A program made the position numbers and the translations under genes. Positions 8,450-17,137 of a stretch of DNA of 57,609 nucleotides are shown here, piece after piece. Numbering within the stretch: the stretch's first letter is position 1; each line of letters opens with the position of its first letter. This DNA comes from UBA4720 sp038227135 (GTDB taxonomy: Bacteria > Gemmatimonadota > Gemmatimonadetes > Gemmatimonadales > Gemmatimonadaceae): contig JBBRQC010000017.1 in the NCBI GenBank assembly GCA_038227135.1, positions 1 through 57,609 of the forward strand, in the 5' to 3' direction. The notes below the pieces were generated by a model. The model saw only the letters and a program-made list of their open reading frames with translations. It did no database searches and was not told the origin of the DNA.

Positions 8450-9249
8450 CTCCTCTACAGGCCATCGTCCTCGGCATCATCCAGGGGCTGTCGGAATTCC
8501 TGCCGATCAGCAGCTCGGCGCATTTGACCCTAGCGCCGTGGCTTCTCGGGTGGGAAGACCCCGGACTCGCGTTCGACGTAGCGCTCCACTTCGGGACTCT
8601 TCTTGCGGTCCTGTGGTACTTCCGAATGGAATGGCTCACCCTCATTCGCGCGGCGTTTGGAATCATCACCACCGGCCGGATCGAGACGCCGGAAAAGCGT
8701 CGGGTGATTTACCTGATCATCGCCACGATCCCCGGCGCGATCGGCGGACTCATACTGCAGTCCAGAGCCGAGTCGGCGTTCAGAAGCCCGCAGATCATCG
8801 CGATCGCCCTCATCGTCATGGGCACGCTGCTGTGGATCGTCGACAAGCTGGTCGACCAACGGCGGATACTGGGCGAGATGCGCTGGATCGATTCCCTCCT
8901 GATCGGACTCTCCCAGGTGATCGCGCTTATTCCTGGCGTGTCGAGATCCGGCGCCACGATTACCACGGCGCGCGGACTTCGCTTCGATCGGGAAGCCGCG
9001 GCAGAGTTCAGCTTTCTGATGAGCATGCCGATCATCGCCGCTGCAGTGATCCTCGAAGGTCCGAAGGCTCTGCACCAGGGCGGCCTGACCAACGAGCTGA
9101 TGTCGGGCATAGTCGCGTCGGCGATCAGCGGATGGCTTGCGATCTCGATTCTGATGCGATACGTGAGCCGCCACAGTTACGGCATCTTCGCCGCCTACCG
9201 CATCCTTCTCGGCATCGCGGTGCTGGCGGTGGTCTACGCCCGCGGATGA
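8446..9249 (+). CDS. uppP: Undecaprenyl-diphosphatase UppP (BacA)
   Basis: A 267-residue integral membrane enzyme that removes a phosphate from undecaprenyl diphosphate to recycle the lipid carrier for peptidoglycan and other cell-surface polymers. Family motifs are present near the N-terminus (GLSEFLPISSSAHL) and in the second half (PGVSRSGATITTA). About eight hydrophobic segments are visible. The ATG is fixed by the ATGA overlap with bshA. The frame is open further upstream, but that extension is out-of-frame bshA and not part of the protein. Gene dosage of this family is known to affect bacitracin tolerance. Confidence 0.96.
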   Translation: MTPLQAIVLGIIQGLSEFLPISSSAHLTLAPWLLGWEDPGLAFDVALHFGTLLAVLWYFRMEWLTLIRAAFGIITTGRIETPEKRRVIYLIIATIPGAIGGLILQSRAESAFRSPQIIAIALIVMGTLLWIVDKLVDQRRILGEMRWIDSLLIGLSQVIALIPGVSRSGATITTARGLRFDREAAAEFSFLMSMPIIAAAVILEGPKALHQGGLTNELMSGIVASAISGWLAISILMRYVSRHSYGIFAAYRILLGIAVLAVVYARG

Positions 9250-9328
9250 CGTTCCGCGCCTGGATGGCGCGACTGCAGCCGAGTTAAGGGACAAACTCCA
9301 GCTTCCAAGAGTCGAGCTCCTGGAGTCA

Positions 9329-9991
9329 GTGACCTCGACGATGGACGTGGCGCACAAACTCGCGGCGGATGACGCCCCGGCAGGAACGCTCGTAATTGCC
9401 AACGAGCAGAGGGCCGGGCGCGGCAGGGGCGGGAAGACCTGGCAGTCGTCGCCGGACGCCGGCCTCTGGTTGACGCTGATCGAGCGTCCGGCCGACACTT
9501 CTGGACTGGATGTCCTTTCAATCAGGGTGGGAATGGCAGCAGCTGAATCGCTCGATCGTTTCGCGCTGGAACCGATTCGGCTGAAGTGGCCCAACGACCT
9601 TTATCTGGATCAGGGGAAGCTCGCCGGAATTCTCGTCGAAGCGCGGTGGCGCGAGCACTCCGTCGAGTGGATCGCCATCGGGATGGGGATCAATGTCCGG
9701 CCTCCGGAGAACATGGAAAGCGCAGCGGGCCTTGAACCGGGAACGACGCGCGTCGATGTTCTTGGCGAGCTCATCCCCGCCGTGCGATCCGCAGCCGGCG
9801 CGACCGGTCCGCTCGACACGGGAGAGCTGGAAGCGTTCAACGCGCGCGACCTGGCTCGGGGAAAGATCTGCATCCAGCCGGCGCTCGGTCGCGTGGCCGG
9901 GATATCCGCGACTGGCGAGCTGCTGGTGGCGCTCGCTGATACAGTGGCTTCGTTCCGGTCGGGCTCTCTCGTACTCGAGGATTCTCCATGA
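9329..9991 (+). CDS. birA: Biotin--[acetyl-CoA-carboxylase] ligase, N-terminus uncertain
   Basis: A 220-residue reading from the first canonical start (GTG 9329). It holds the biotin ligase core: STMD, then the biotin-binding QRAGRGRGGKTW, KWPND and the K-L-A-G-I-L-V-E strand, with a short C-terminal SH3-like domain. There is no N-terminal helix-turn-helix, so it is a monofunctional ligase. Conserved sequence continues upstream in the same frame (LDGATAAEL to LPRVELLESV), so true translation probably begins near 9236-9260, where no ATG, GTG or TTG exists. An ATG overlapping the uppP stop at 9246 is out of frame. The gene attaches biotin to carboxyl carrier proteins. coaX follows with an ATGA overlap. 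Confidence 0.88.
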   Translation: MTSTMDVAHKLAADDAPAGTLVIANEQRAGRGRGGKTWQSSPDAGLWLTLIERPADTSGLDVLSIRVGMAAAESLDRFALEPIRLKWPNDLYLDQGKLAGILVEARWREHSVEWIAIGMGINVRPPENMESAAGLEPGTTRVDVLGELIPAVRSAAGATGPLDTGELEAFNARDLARGKICIQPALGRVAGISATGELLVALADTVASFRSGSLVLEDSP

Positions 9992-10761
9992 TCGCAGTGT
10001 TCGACGTCGGCAACTCCGAGATCACGATCGGAATTTTCAGGGGCGAAGAGCTTGTCTCGCACTGGCGCATCACAACCGCCGCTCCGCGGACAGCCGACGA
10101 GCTCGCGATTCTGATACGCTCGATCACTGGTACTGCTATCGCATCGCCGGACGGAATTTCAGGGTCGGCCATTTGTTCGGTCGTCCCGGCGATCACGCCC
10201 ATGCTTGCCCAAGCTTGCGAGATGTGCTTTGGGCGGAGGCCAAGGATGATCGATGCCCGCGCCAAGCTTCCAGTGAAGCTGGATGTCGAGGAGCCCTTTA
10301 CCGTCGGGGCGGACAGGATCGCGAACACACTCGCGGCGAGCCGGACATACAGGCGCGACGCCATCGTTGTCGATCTTGGAACTGCCACGACGTACGACTG
10401 CATTACGGCGGATGGGACCTTCCTGGGCGGCGTGATCCAACCCGGCGTGATGATCTCCGCCGATACCCTGTTCCGCCGGACCGCGCAGCTCCCGGCGACG
10501 GATATCGTGCCCCCCAAGCGGGTCATTGCCCGTCGCACGGACGAGTGCATTCGGGCAGGTGTCCTTTACGGGGCCGTTGATTCAATCGACGGAATCGTCC
10601 GGCGTATAAAAAAGGAGTGGCCAAACAGGGAAGCCCCCCTGGTCGTGGCGACGGGCGGACTGGCCGAGTCGATCCAGCCCCATTCCGCCGAGCTGGAGCT
10701 GGTTGACCCCTTTCTGACCCTAAAAGGTATACGGATGGGCTACGAAATCCTGGCCGGTTGA
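9988..10761 (+). CDS. coaX: Type III pantothenate kinase CoaX
   Basis: A 257-residue kinase for the first step of coenzyme A synthesis. It is ATP-dependent and belongs to the ASKHA fold. The phosphate-binding start DVGNSEITIGIF is at residues 6-17. PFTVGADRIAN and the VDLGTATTYDCI phosphate-2 motif identify CoaX rather than the unrelated CoaA. The ATG overlaps the birA stop by four bases. birA-coaX adjacency recurs in many bacteria. This is the last gene before the groESL promoter, and no terminator is evident in the 38 bases between its stop and that promoter. Confidence 0.96.
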   Translation: MIAVFDVGNSEITIGIFRGEELVSHWRITTAAPRTADELAILIRSITGTAIASPDGISGSAICSVVPAITPMLAQACEMCFGRRPRMIDARAKLPVKLDVEEPFTVGADRIANTLAASRTYRRDAIVVDLGTATTYDCITADGTFLGGVIQPGVMISADTLFRRTAQLPATDIVPPKRVIARRTDECIRAGVLYGAVDSIDGIVRRIKKEWPNREAPLVVATGGLAESIQPHSAELELVDPFLTLKGIRMGYEILAG

Positions 10762-10799
10762 CCCATAGGGCACCTTGCCGGACCTTGGCATCTGGCGGG

Positions 10800-10829
10800 T
10801 TGACGCGGGACTCCAAAATCGGTTATGTT
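10800..10829 (+). promoter_or_regulatory. Predicted sigma-70 promoter of groESL
   Basis: A -35 box TTGACG (10800-10805) and a -10 box TATGTT (10824-10829) are separated by 18 bases. The expected transcription start falls at or just before the CIRCE operator at 10836, which is the usual arrangement for HrcA-controlled heat-shock operons. The assignment is by pattern only. Confidence 0.7.
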
Positions 10830-10835
10830 AGTGGC

Positions 10836-10862
10836 TTAGCACTCACTACAATCGAGTGCTAA
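10836..10862 (+). promoter_or_regulatory. CIRCE operator (HrcA binding site)
   Basis: A perfect copy of the CIRCE inverted repeat: TTAGCACTC (10836-10844), a 9-base spacer, and GAGTGCTAA (10854-10862). It lies directly after the -10 box and 50 bases before groES. In known systems HrcA binds this element and represses groESL; heat releases the repressor. The presence of CIRCE implies an hrcA gene elsewhere in the genome. Confidence 0.97.
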
Positions 10863-10912
10863 CAACGACGTTTCACCATCCAGCCACATTTTCAGCAGAA
10901 GGGCAGCTAATT

Positions 10913-11221
10913 ATGGCTACAAAAACACAATCGAGCACCAAAGTCGCCCCCCTCGCAGACCGCGTCATGATCAGAGCGCTCGAGGAGACCGAGCAGAAGC
11001 GCGGCACGTTGTTCATCCCCGACACCGCGAAGGAAAAGCCGCAGCAGGGCGAGATCATCGCCGTCGGCCCCGGCCGTTACGAGAAGAACGTTCGCGTTCC
11101 GATGGAGCTCAAGGTCGGTGACAAGGTTCTTTATGGAAAGTACAGTGGAACCGAAGTCACGATCGACGCCGAGACATACCTGATCCTCCGCGAGTCCGAT
11201 GTTCTCGCGGTCGTCGCCTAA
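10913..11221 (+). CDS. groES: Co-chaperonin GroES
   Basis: A 102-residue co-chaperonin that caps GroEL as a heptamer. The start is ATG 10913 (MATKTQSS). The open frame runs back to 10856, but that stretch is leader downstream of the operator and is not conserved in the family. Family signatures include APLADRVMIRALEETE, the mobile-loop region KRGTLFIPDTAKEKPQQG, VGPGRYE and the C-terminal DVLAVV. It is first in the CIRCE-controlled operon with groEL 22 bases downstream. The 51-base leader between operator and ATG shows no further structure. Confidence 0.97.
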   Translation: MATKTQSSTKVAPLADRVMIRALEETEQKRGTLFIPDTAKEKPQQGEIIAVGPGRYEKNVRVPMELKVGDKVLYGKYSGTEVTIDAETYLILRESDVLAVVA

Positions 11222-11243
11222 CCAACACTAAAGAGCGATTCAT

Positions 11244-12887
11244 ATGGCAGCCAAAGAACTACACTTCAATACCGATGCACGCGCGGCTCTCAAGCGCGTC
11301 GTTGATCAGCTCGCGGAAGCCGTCAAGGTTACGCTTGGTCCGAAGGGACGTAATGTCGTCATCGACAAGAAGTTCGGTGCGCCGACCGTCACCAAGGACG
11401 GCGTTACCGTAGCAAAGGAGATCGAGCTTTCGGATCCGCTCGAGAACATGGGTGCGCAGATGGTGAAGGAGGTCGCTACCAAGACCAGCGACCTCGCCGG
11501 CGACGGAACCACCACCGCAACCGTTCTCGCGCAGGCGATCTTCCGTGAAGGACTCAAGAACGTCACCGCTGGTGTGAACCCGATGGCTCTCAAGCGCGGC
11601 ATCGATGCCGCAGTTAGCGCAATCGTCGAAGAGCTGAAGAAGATGAGCGTTCCGACCAAGGGTAAGAAAGAAATCGCCCAGGTCGGATCCATCTCCGCGA
11701 ACAACGACAAGGAGATCGGAGATCTGATCGCAGACGCGATGGAGAAGGTGGGCAAGGACGGCGTCATTACCGTTGAGGAGGCCAAGGGTCTCGAGACGAC
11801 GCTGGAGACCGTGGAAGGAATGCAGTTCGACCGCGGATACCTCTCGCCGTACTTCGTCACCGATCCCGAGAAGATGGAAGCTGTCCTCGAGGACGCGCTG
11901 ATCCTCATTCACGACAAGAAAATCTCATCGATGAAAGACCTTCTCCCCATCCTCGAGAAGGTCGCGCAGCTGGGCAAGCCGCTGCTGATCATCGCCGAGG
12001 ACATCGAAGGTGAGGCTCTGGCTACTCTGGTTGTCAACAAACTTCGCGGCACGCTTCGCGTGGCGTCGGTCAAGGCGCCAGGCTTCGGCGATCGTCGCAA
12101 GGCAATGCTCGAGGACATCGCAGTCCTCGCAGGCGGCCAGGTGATCTCGGAGGAAGTCGGATTCAAGCTCGAGAACGCCGTCGTGACCGATCTTGGTCGC
12201 GCCAAGCGTGTCGTCGTCGACAAGGAAACCACAACCATCATCGATGGTCAGGGCGATGAAGAGAAGATCAAGGGACGCATCAAGGAGCTGAAGGCCGCGA
12301 TCGAGAAGACCACCTCCGATTACGACCGGGAGAAGCTGCAGGAGCGTCTGGCCAAGCTCGCAGGCGGTGTGGCGGTGATCAACGTCGGTGCCGCGACCGA
12401 GAGCGAGATGAAGGAGAAGAAGGCGCGTGTTGAAGACGCGCTTCATGCTACGCGTGCAGCTGTCGAGGAGGGAATCGTCCCGGGCGGGGGTGTCGCACTT
12501 GTGCGCGCGCAGAAGTCGCTCAAGGGGCTCAAGCTCGCCGAAGCCGACGAGCAGATCGGTGTCGACATCATCCGTCGCGCGATCGAAGAGCCGATGCGCA
12601 TCATCGTTCAGAACGCTGGTGGTGAGGGCTCGATCGTAGTCGAGAAGATCCGTCAGTCGAAGGAGAACAACTACGGCTACAACGCTCTCACCGACGAATA
12701 CGAGGATCTGGTTGCGGCCGGGGTCATCGACCCGACCAAGGTCACGCGTACCGCGCTGCAGAATGCTGCGTCAATCGCGTCGCTGCTTCTGACGACGGAA
12801 GCGATCATCGTCGAGAAGAAGGAGCCTGCGGGCTCCGGCGCTCAGGGCGGCGGTGGCGCTCCGGGCGGAATGGGCGGAATGTACTAG
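11244..12887 (+). CDS. groEL: Chaperonin GroEL
   Basis: A 547-residue 60-kDa chaperonin subunit, full length for the family. It shows the ATP-binding DGTTTATVLAQAI, the strongly conserved TLGPKGRNVV near the N-terminus, and AAVEEGIVPGGGVAL near the C-terminal equatorial domain. The tail ends in a Gly/Met-rich segment (GGMGGMY), the normal disordered GroEL C-terminus. It refolds proteins with GroES and ATP. It is co-transcribed with groES under CIRCE control, and a strong terminator follows 22 bases after the stop. Codon use is strongly biased towards a limited set of GC-rich codons, as expected for a highly expressed gene. Confidence 0.99.
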   Translation: MAAKELHFNTDARAALKRVVDQLAEAVKVTLGPKGRNVVIDKKFGAPTVTKDGVTVAKEIELSDPLENMGAQMVKEVATKTSDLAGDGTTTATVLAQAIFREGLKNVTAGVNPMALKRGIDAAVSAIVEELKKMSVPTKGKKEIAQVGSISANNDKEIGDLIADAMEKVGKDGVITVEEAKGLETTLETVEGMQFDRGYLSPYFVTDPEKMEAVLEDALILIHDKKISSMKDLLPILEKVAQLGKPLLIIAEDIEGEALATLVVNKLRGTLRVASVKAPGFGDRRKAMLEDIAVLAGGQVISEEVGFKLENAVVTDLGRAKRVVVDKETTTIIDGQGDEEKIKGRIKELKAAIEKTTSDYDREKLQERLAKLAGGVAVINVGAATESEMKEKKARVEDALHATRAAVEEGIVPGGGVALVRAQKSLKGLKLAEADEQIGVDIIRRAIEEPMRIIVQNAGGEGSIVVEKIRQSKENNYGYNALTDEYEDLVAAGVIDPTKVTRTALQNAASIASLLLTTEAIIVEKKEPAGSGAQGGGGAPGGMGGMY

Positions 12888-12909
12888 CCTTTTCCTGGCG
12901 AGAACGAGA

Positions 12910-12939
12910 GCGGGGGCCGCGTCAGCGGCCCCCGCTTTT
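12910..12939 (+). terminator. Rho-independent terminator of groESL
   Basis: A perfect 11-bp GC-only stem (GCGGGGGCCGC, 12910-12920, and GCGGCCCCCGC, 12925-12935) with a GTCA loop is followed by TTTT (12936-12939). It sits just after groEL and would end the heat-shock transcript. Confidence 0.93.
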
Positions 12940-13043
12940 GCTTTCGGAGTCGTTGCGGATCTCACAGCGGCGCTGGATATTGCTGCCGCGTCCGTGGACG
13001 ACTGCTACACTGAGGTGGAGAATCCCGGCCAGGAGATAACCGC

Positions 13044-13064
13044 ATGATCGCCAACGCCAATTGA
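13044..13064 (+). other. Possible six-codon leader ORF coupled to the next gene
   Basis: ATG 13044 is preceded at a suitable distance by AGGAGA (13031-13036), and encodes only MIANAN before TGA (13062-13064). The TTG that opens the next gene overlaps this stop (TTGA), the same arrangement used between full genes in this window. It may be a translated leader peptide that hands ribosomes to the TTG start, or the remnant of a start shifted out of frame. Confidence 0.45.
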
Positions 13065-13495
13065 CCAGCTCCCCCCCCGCGCGACAAAGTCAGTGGCTCC
13101 GCGCCGTGGGCTATGGGTTCCTTGCTGAATTCGCCACCGTCCTCACGATCATCCTGATCGTACAGGTCTACGCACATTTTGTGGTGCGTGGACTGACGGA
13201 TGCGGACTACGCCGCGCTTGGCCAGCGGGTTGGTATTATCGTCGGCACGGTTGGTGGGACCTTTTACACGTATCTTTTCGCGCGCTCGGTCGCGCGACGC
13301 GTGGCAAACCGGTTCATCGCACACGGCGTCGTCGTGGCTGTGGCCGCGATCGCATTCTCGGTGGCCGGCTCCATCGCTGGCCATCACGGCGTCCCATCGG
13401 GCTACGTTCTCGCATCCGTGCTGAAGCTCGCCGCCGGCGCATTGGCCGGGTTCCTTTACTCCCGGTCCGTTTCTTTGAATCGCAGCGTCGTCTGA
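13061..13495 (+). CDS. Small integral membrane protein, unknown function
   Basis: A 144-residue protein with four predicted membrane helices: about 20-40, 60-78, 86-105 and 115-133. It has no motif I recognise and no catalytic residues stand out. The only start near the 5' end is TTG 13061, which has no Shine-Dalgarno of its own but overlaps the stop of a six-codon ORF that does have one. A run of eight C bases lies at 13071-13078, just after the start, and is a possible site of sequencing error. The 3' end overlaps the convergent lipoprotein gene by 40 bases. The function is unknown. Confidence 0.7.
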   Translation: MTSSPPARQSQWLRAVGYGFLAEFATVLTIILIVQVYAHFVVRGLTDADYAALGQRVGIIVGTVGGTFYTYLFARSVARRVANRFIAHGVVVAVAAIAFSVAGSIAGHHGVPSGYVLASVLKLAAGALAGFLYSRSVSLNRSVV

Positions 13496-14559
13496 GGCAG
13501 CGGCATCACCCAGGCGGCCGCTGGTGCCAGCGACCTTTCAAGACTCTCCCGCAGCTCGTCAACCTCCGTCCCGCGACTGGGCTGAATCGGAAGCGTCTGG
13601 GGTCGAAAAAAATCTTCCCAGTGCGCCACGAGAACCTGTGAGGGCTTGAGCACCTTGAGCAGGCTGTCGGGGGTATTCGCAACGTTCGACGATGTCGTGC
13701 CACAGAGTATCGCCAGATCGACGGCGCGCTCAGCGAGTACCTCGCTGGGCGGAAAGGCAAGCGGCGGCTCGCTCGGCGCGTCCTGAAAATAGATCCTGAA
13801 CACACTCGCTTTTCTGTCATCCGATAGCACGTCAATCAGATAGGCATACGGCTCGCCCAGCTTCCACTCCGCGGCAGTATGAGGCAGGCTATCGAGATCG
13901 ACGTCGACTGAACCGGGCGTGAAGAGGTAACTGTTTTTCAACGCGCGGTATGTCGGCGCGTGCCCGGCGACCAAGGCCATGAACCGATATGCACTGTCGG
14001 TGGTGTAGTACCAAACCCCGCGGCGACGCACGGAACCCGCTTCCGCGATGGATATGGCGACGACTTTCTGCCCGCCGTTCGAACGAAGCGCCGAGTCGCC
14101 CATCAGCATGTGGCGAACGGTGGGGCTGCCGAAGATCCTCGCCCTGGTGGCGCGCCTGTCAGCGATGTAAGGCACGTCCATCAAATGATCGTAATGCCCA
14201 TGGCCAACGAGGATCGCTGTGGCGTCATCAGCCGAACGCGGAAGAAGTCTCTCGATCAGGGAAGTGTCAGGAGAAATCCGCGGCGTGCTGCGAAGCAGCC
14301 GCGTGAGTCGCGGCCTGACCGCGCTCAGCGATGGATTGCTGAAGAAAGGAGCAGCGAGGATTATGTGTCCCCGATGTTCGAAGAGGATCCCCGAAACGCC
14401 GAGGTAGGTGATGGCGATGACCCGGTTTGGATCTCCGCATTCTGCGGCCGCACATCCGACCGCATGCGGTTTCGATTCCAGTTGCCTGTAGATCGTGGCC
14501 GGTGGACGACACCCCATCACCACTAACACGGCAATCAGCGCAGCATTTTCTCGACGCAT
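13456..14559 (-). CDS. Metallo-beta-lactamase-fold lipoprotein
   Basis: A 367-residue exported protein. The start is ATG at 14559 (MRRENAAL); upstream codons in the open frame are not coding in character. Residues 1-16 form a signal peptide with lipobox VVMGC (Cys17), so it is predicted to be lipid-anchored in the envelope. The metal-binding motif HGHYDH is at residues 120-125, preceded by a YLGVSGILFEHRGHIILAAP-type beta-sandwich opening as in UlaG-like metal-dependent hydrolases. The substrate cannot be deduced. It lies 37 bases after the kinase gene on the same strand and may be co-transcribed with it. Confidence 0.82.
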   Translation of the reverse strand: MRRENAALIAVLVVMGCRPPATIYRQLESKPHAVGCAAAECGDPNRVIAITYLGVSGILFEHRGHIILAAPFFSNPSLSAVRPRLTRLLRSTPRISPDTSLIERLLPRSADDATAILVGHGHYDHLMDVPYIADRRATRARIFGSPTVRHMLMGDSALRSNGGQKVVAISIAEAGSVRRRGVWYYTTDSAYRFMALVAGHAPTYRALKNSYLFTPGSVDVDLDSLPHTAAEWKLGEPYAYLIDVLSDDRKASVFRIYFQDAPSEPPLAFPPSEVLAERAVDLAILCGTTSSNVANTPDSLLKVLKPSQVLVAHWEDFFRPQTLPIQPSRGTEVDELRESLERSLAPAAAWVMPLPQTTLRFKETDRE

Positions 14560-14596
14560 AGGCTGCCTCGCGGCCAAGCTCGGGGAAGAATCGGCC

Positions 14597-16999
14597 TCAG
14601 GCCAAGCCGAGGCCTGCCAACAGCTCCTTGAATCGCGGGTCCCCGCTGATCCGGTCGTAAACCGGGGCCCTGATGCCAAAACCCAAGGTGCAGTCCCGCC
14701 CCGAGCTCGCTTTTCCGAGCCACTCGAACGCGGAGTCTGACTGATCGAGGTTTGCATAGATCCAGGAAATCATCGTCGGGCCCACGTACTCCGTTTGCGA
14801 GCGTTCGAGCAGGTCCGCCAGCACTCCTTCCGCCGACTGGCGCTCTCCAGCCATTGCGTATACGACGGCGAGAAGAGCGCGCAAGAGGTTGACCTCGGGT
14901 GAAAGCAATAAGCCTCGCTCCGCGTGACTGATCGCCTCCTTGTACATCCCTTTCGCGGCGTACGAGAGAGTCATCGCCAGCAGCGCGAGAAACGATGCCC
15001 GATCACGTTCGAGCGCTCGCTGACATTCGGCGATCGCCTGATCGTACTGTCTTCCATGGTAAGACACGAGAGCCGCTATTCCGTTGGTAGCTGGGGACAA
15101 CGGATCCAGCTCCTGCCCGAGGCACGCTGCCTCCGCGGCTTCGCGCTGTTGGTCGACGATGCTGAGGAGCCATGCATGAAAGCTGTGCGCAAGCGCGTGG
15201 CGGGGGCTCACGTCAATCGCGTGGAGCAGCGAAGACTCGGCTGCCTCCCAATCGAGACTGAGGAGCTGCACGAAACCAAGCGACGTCCGCGATTCGGCCA
15301 GGTCGGGAGCCAGCTCCACTGCACGGGTCGCCGCTGCGAGTGCCCTGGGAAGAGCGACTGAAGGAGGCTCCCATCCCCACAGTCCAGGAACGCTGTAAGC
15401 ATCTGCAAGCCCGTGATAAGCGAGCGCATAATCGGGATCTTTAACCAGAGCATGCTGGTAGTGGCGGATCGCCTTCTCGAGCATTCCCTTGATGTTCCAG
15501 CGATACCAGCAATGCCGGCCGCGCAGGTACAGCTCGTACGCCTCGACGTTCTCGGTGTGCCGCCTGCCGAGTGCCTGGTCCTGCGCCGCGGTCAGTTTGA
15601 CCTTCAGCCGGTCCACGATGGTCCGCGCGATCTCGTCCTGAATGGCGAAAACGTCTTCGATTTCGCGGTCGTACCGCTCCGACCAGATGTGGTAGCCATC
15701 GCGCGCATTTATCAGCTGAGCGCTGATGCGCACGCGCTGACCCATGCGACGCACACTTCCCTCGAGCACCGTCTTCACGTTCAGCAGCTGCCCGATCTCG
15801 GTGATGTTCAGCGACTTTCCCTTGAGGGCAAACGTGGATGTGCGCGCCGCGACTTTCAGTGTGGGAATACGCGACAGGGCATTGAGAATCTCTTCCGTGA
15901 TTCCGTCGGAGAAATATTCGTTCTCCGGATTCTCGCTCATGTTCGCGAATGGCAGAACACCGATTGACGGCTGTTCGCTCTCGCGGAGGCGGTTGTCCGC
16001 GGCAGGAGTCAAGCGGTACGCAATCGGTTCGACGGACGCCTGCGAATCGGTCTTCCGTCTGCCCGAGCGCGTTCTCCCCGATGTCGTATTCGCCGACGGC
16101 GTCCGTCCGGGAGTGATGTCCGCGGCCTTGAAGGGCGCCAGCGGCGTACTCGGATCGACCGATGCATGATTGGACAGCGCGCGAACCAAATCCTCAGCGC
16201 GCCCGAACCGGTCGTCGGCGTCCCGCGCCAGCGCTTTGACTACTAAATCGTCGAGCCAGCGTGGAACTTCTTTTCGGATTCCTGAGGGCCGAGGCGCGGC
16301 CTCGGTGAACCGCTTGACGAACCCCTCCTTGCCCGCGAACGGTGGCTTCCCGGTCAGCATCTCGTACAGAACGCACCCCAGGCTGTAGATGTCGCTGCGG
16401 CCATCTAGCTGCCGGTCCCCCATCAATTGTTCGGGGCTCATGTAGGCTGGAGTGCCTGGCCCGCCCATCCCCGTACGCGTGAGCTGCTGCACTCCAGCGA
16501 CGTCGATCGCGCGCGCGATTCCGAAATCGGCGACTATCGCGTGTCCACCCGAGAGCAGGATATTCTCGGGCTTGATGTCGCGGTGAATGATCCCCTGCCC
16601 GTGTGCGTAAGCCAGAGCGTCAGCCGCTTCGCAGGAAATGCGAGTCGCGGCATCGATCGGCAGATGACGCTCGCGACTCATTTTTTCCCGCAGCGTTTCT
16701 CCACTCACGTAAGGCATGAGGTAGTATAGAAGCGCTTCGACGTGACCCGAATCGTGGAGCGGCAGGATATTCGGGTGCTGGAGCCGGGCGAGCATCCGAA
16801 TCTCCCTGATGAAACGCAGCTCGCCGGTCTCCGAGCTAGGATCCGCGTTCAGGACCTTGAGGGCCAGCTTCCGGTCGTGCCTCGAATCCTTCGCCAGGTA
16901 CACCGTTGCGAAGGCACCCTGGCCGATCTGCCGTTCGATTTCGTATCGTCCGGCGAGGGCAGCTCGAAGAGGAGCAATCGGATCCAGGGAATCTGCCAT
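14597..16999 (-). CDS. Ser/Thr protein kinase with TolB-like and TPR domains
   Basis: An 800-residue protein. The N-terminal Hanks-type kinase has GQGAF (26-30), the ATP lysine in LALK (Lys48), HRDIKPEN (HRD 139-141) and DFG (158-160), so it should be active. A low-complexity linker (about 285-335) follows. Next comes a TolB/FlgO-like domain (about 340-460) starting near IGVLPFAN and containing FSDGITEEIL and VLEGSVRR. The rest (about 480-795) is TPR-like helical repeats. I see no membrane segment. This architecture is abundant in Gemmatimonadota and related phyla, where targets are mostly unknown. It is transcribed divergently from the Asp-box protein gene. Confidence 0.93.
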   Translation of the reverse strand: MADSLDPIAPLRAALAGRYEIERQIGQGAFATVYLAKDSRHDRKLALKVLNADPSSETGELRFIREIRMLARLQHPNILPLHDSGHVEALLYYLMPYVSGETLREKMSRERHLPIDAATRISCEAADALAYAHGQGIIHRDIKPENILLSGGHAIVADFGIARAIDVAGVQQLTRTGMGGPGTPAYMSPEQLMGDRQLDGRSDIYSLGCVLYEMLTGKPPFAGKEGFVKRFTEAAPRPSGIRKEVPRWLDDLVVKALARDADDRFGRAEDLVRALSNHASVDPSTPLAPFKAADITPGRTPSANTTSGRTRSGRRKTDSQASVEPIAYRLTPAADNRLRESEQPSIGVLPFANMSENPENEYFSDGITEEILNALSRIPTLKVAARTSTFALKGKSLNITEIGQLLNVKTVLEGSVRRMGQRVRISAQLINARDGYHIWSERYDREIEDVFAIQDEIARTIVDRLKVKLTAAQDQALGRRHTENVEAYELYLRGRHCWYRWNIKGMLEKAIRHYQHALVKDPDYALAYHGLADAYSVPGLWGWEPPSVALPRALAAATRAVELAPDLAESRTSLGFVQLLSLDWEAAESSLLHAIDVSPRHALAHSFHAWLLSIVDQQREAAEAACLGQELDPLSPATNGIAALVSYHGRQYDQAIAECQRALERDRASFLALLAMTLSYAAKGMYKEAISHAERGLLLSPEVNLLRALLAVVYAMAGERQSAEGVLADLLERSQTEYVGPTMISWIYANLDQSDSAFEWLGKASSGRDCTLGFGIRAPVYDRISGDPRFKELLAGLGLA

Positions 17000-17137
17000 G
17001 GCGCCTTCGGACGGGGCACGGCAAACATAAGTTACAAAGTTGTCGAGAGCCAGAGTCGGCCGGGTTTGCCGGTATCGCCTCAGTTCTGCATTTTCCTCAA
17101 TCGCCGTTAATGCGTCCCTAAATCCACCTGATCAGTG

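Noticed and set aside
9246..9287. Short ORF MTFRAWMARLQPS after uppP as a separate gene
   Set aside because: Thirteen codons only; the neighbouring frame carries conserved BirA sequence, so this is a mis-framed or non-functional start.
13006..13011. TACACT as -10 of the small membrane protein gene
   Set aside because: The only -35-like box (TTGCTG, 12980-12985) is 20 bases away, outside the usual spacing.
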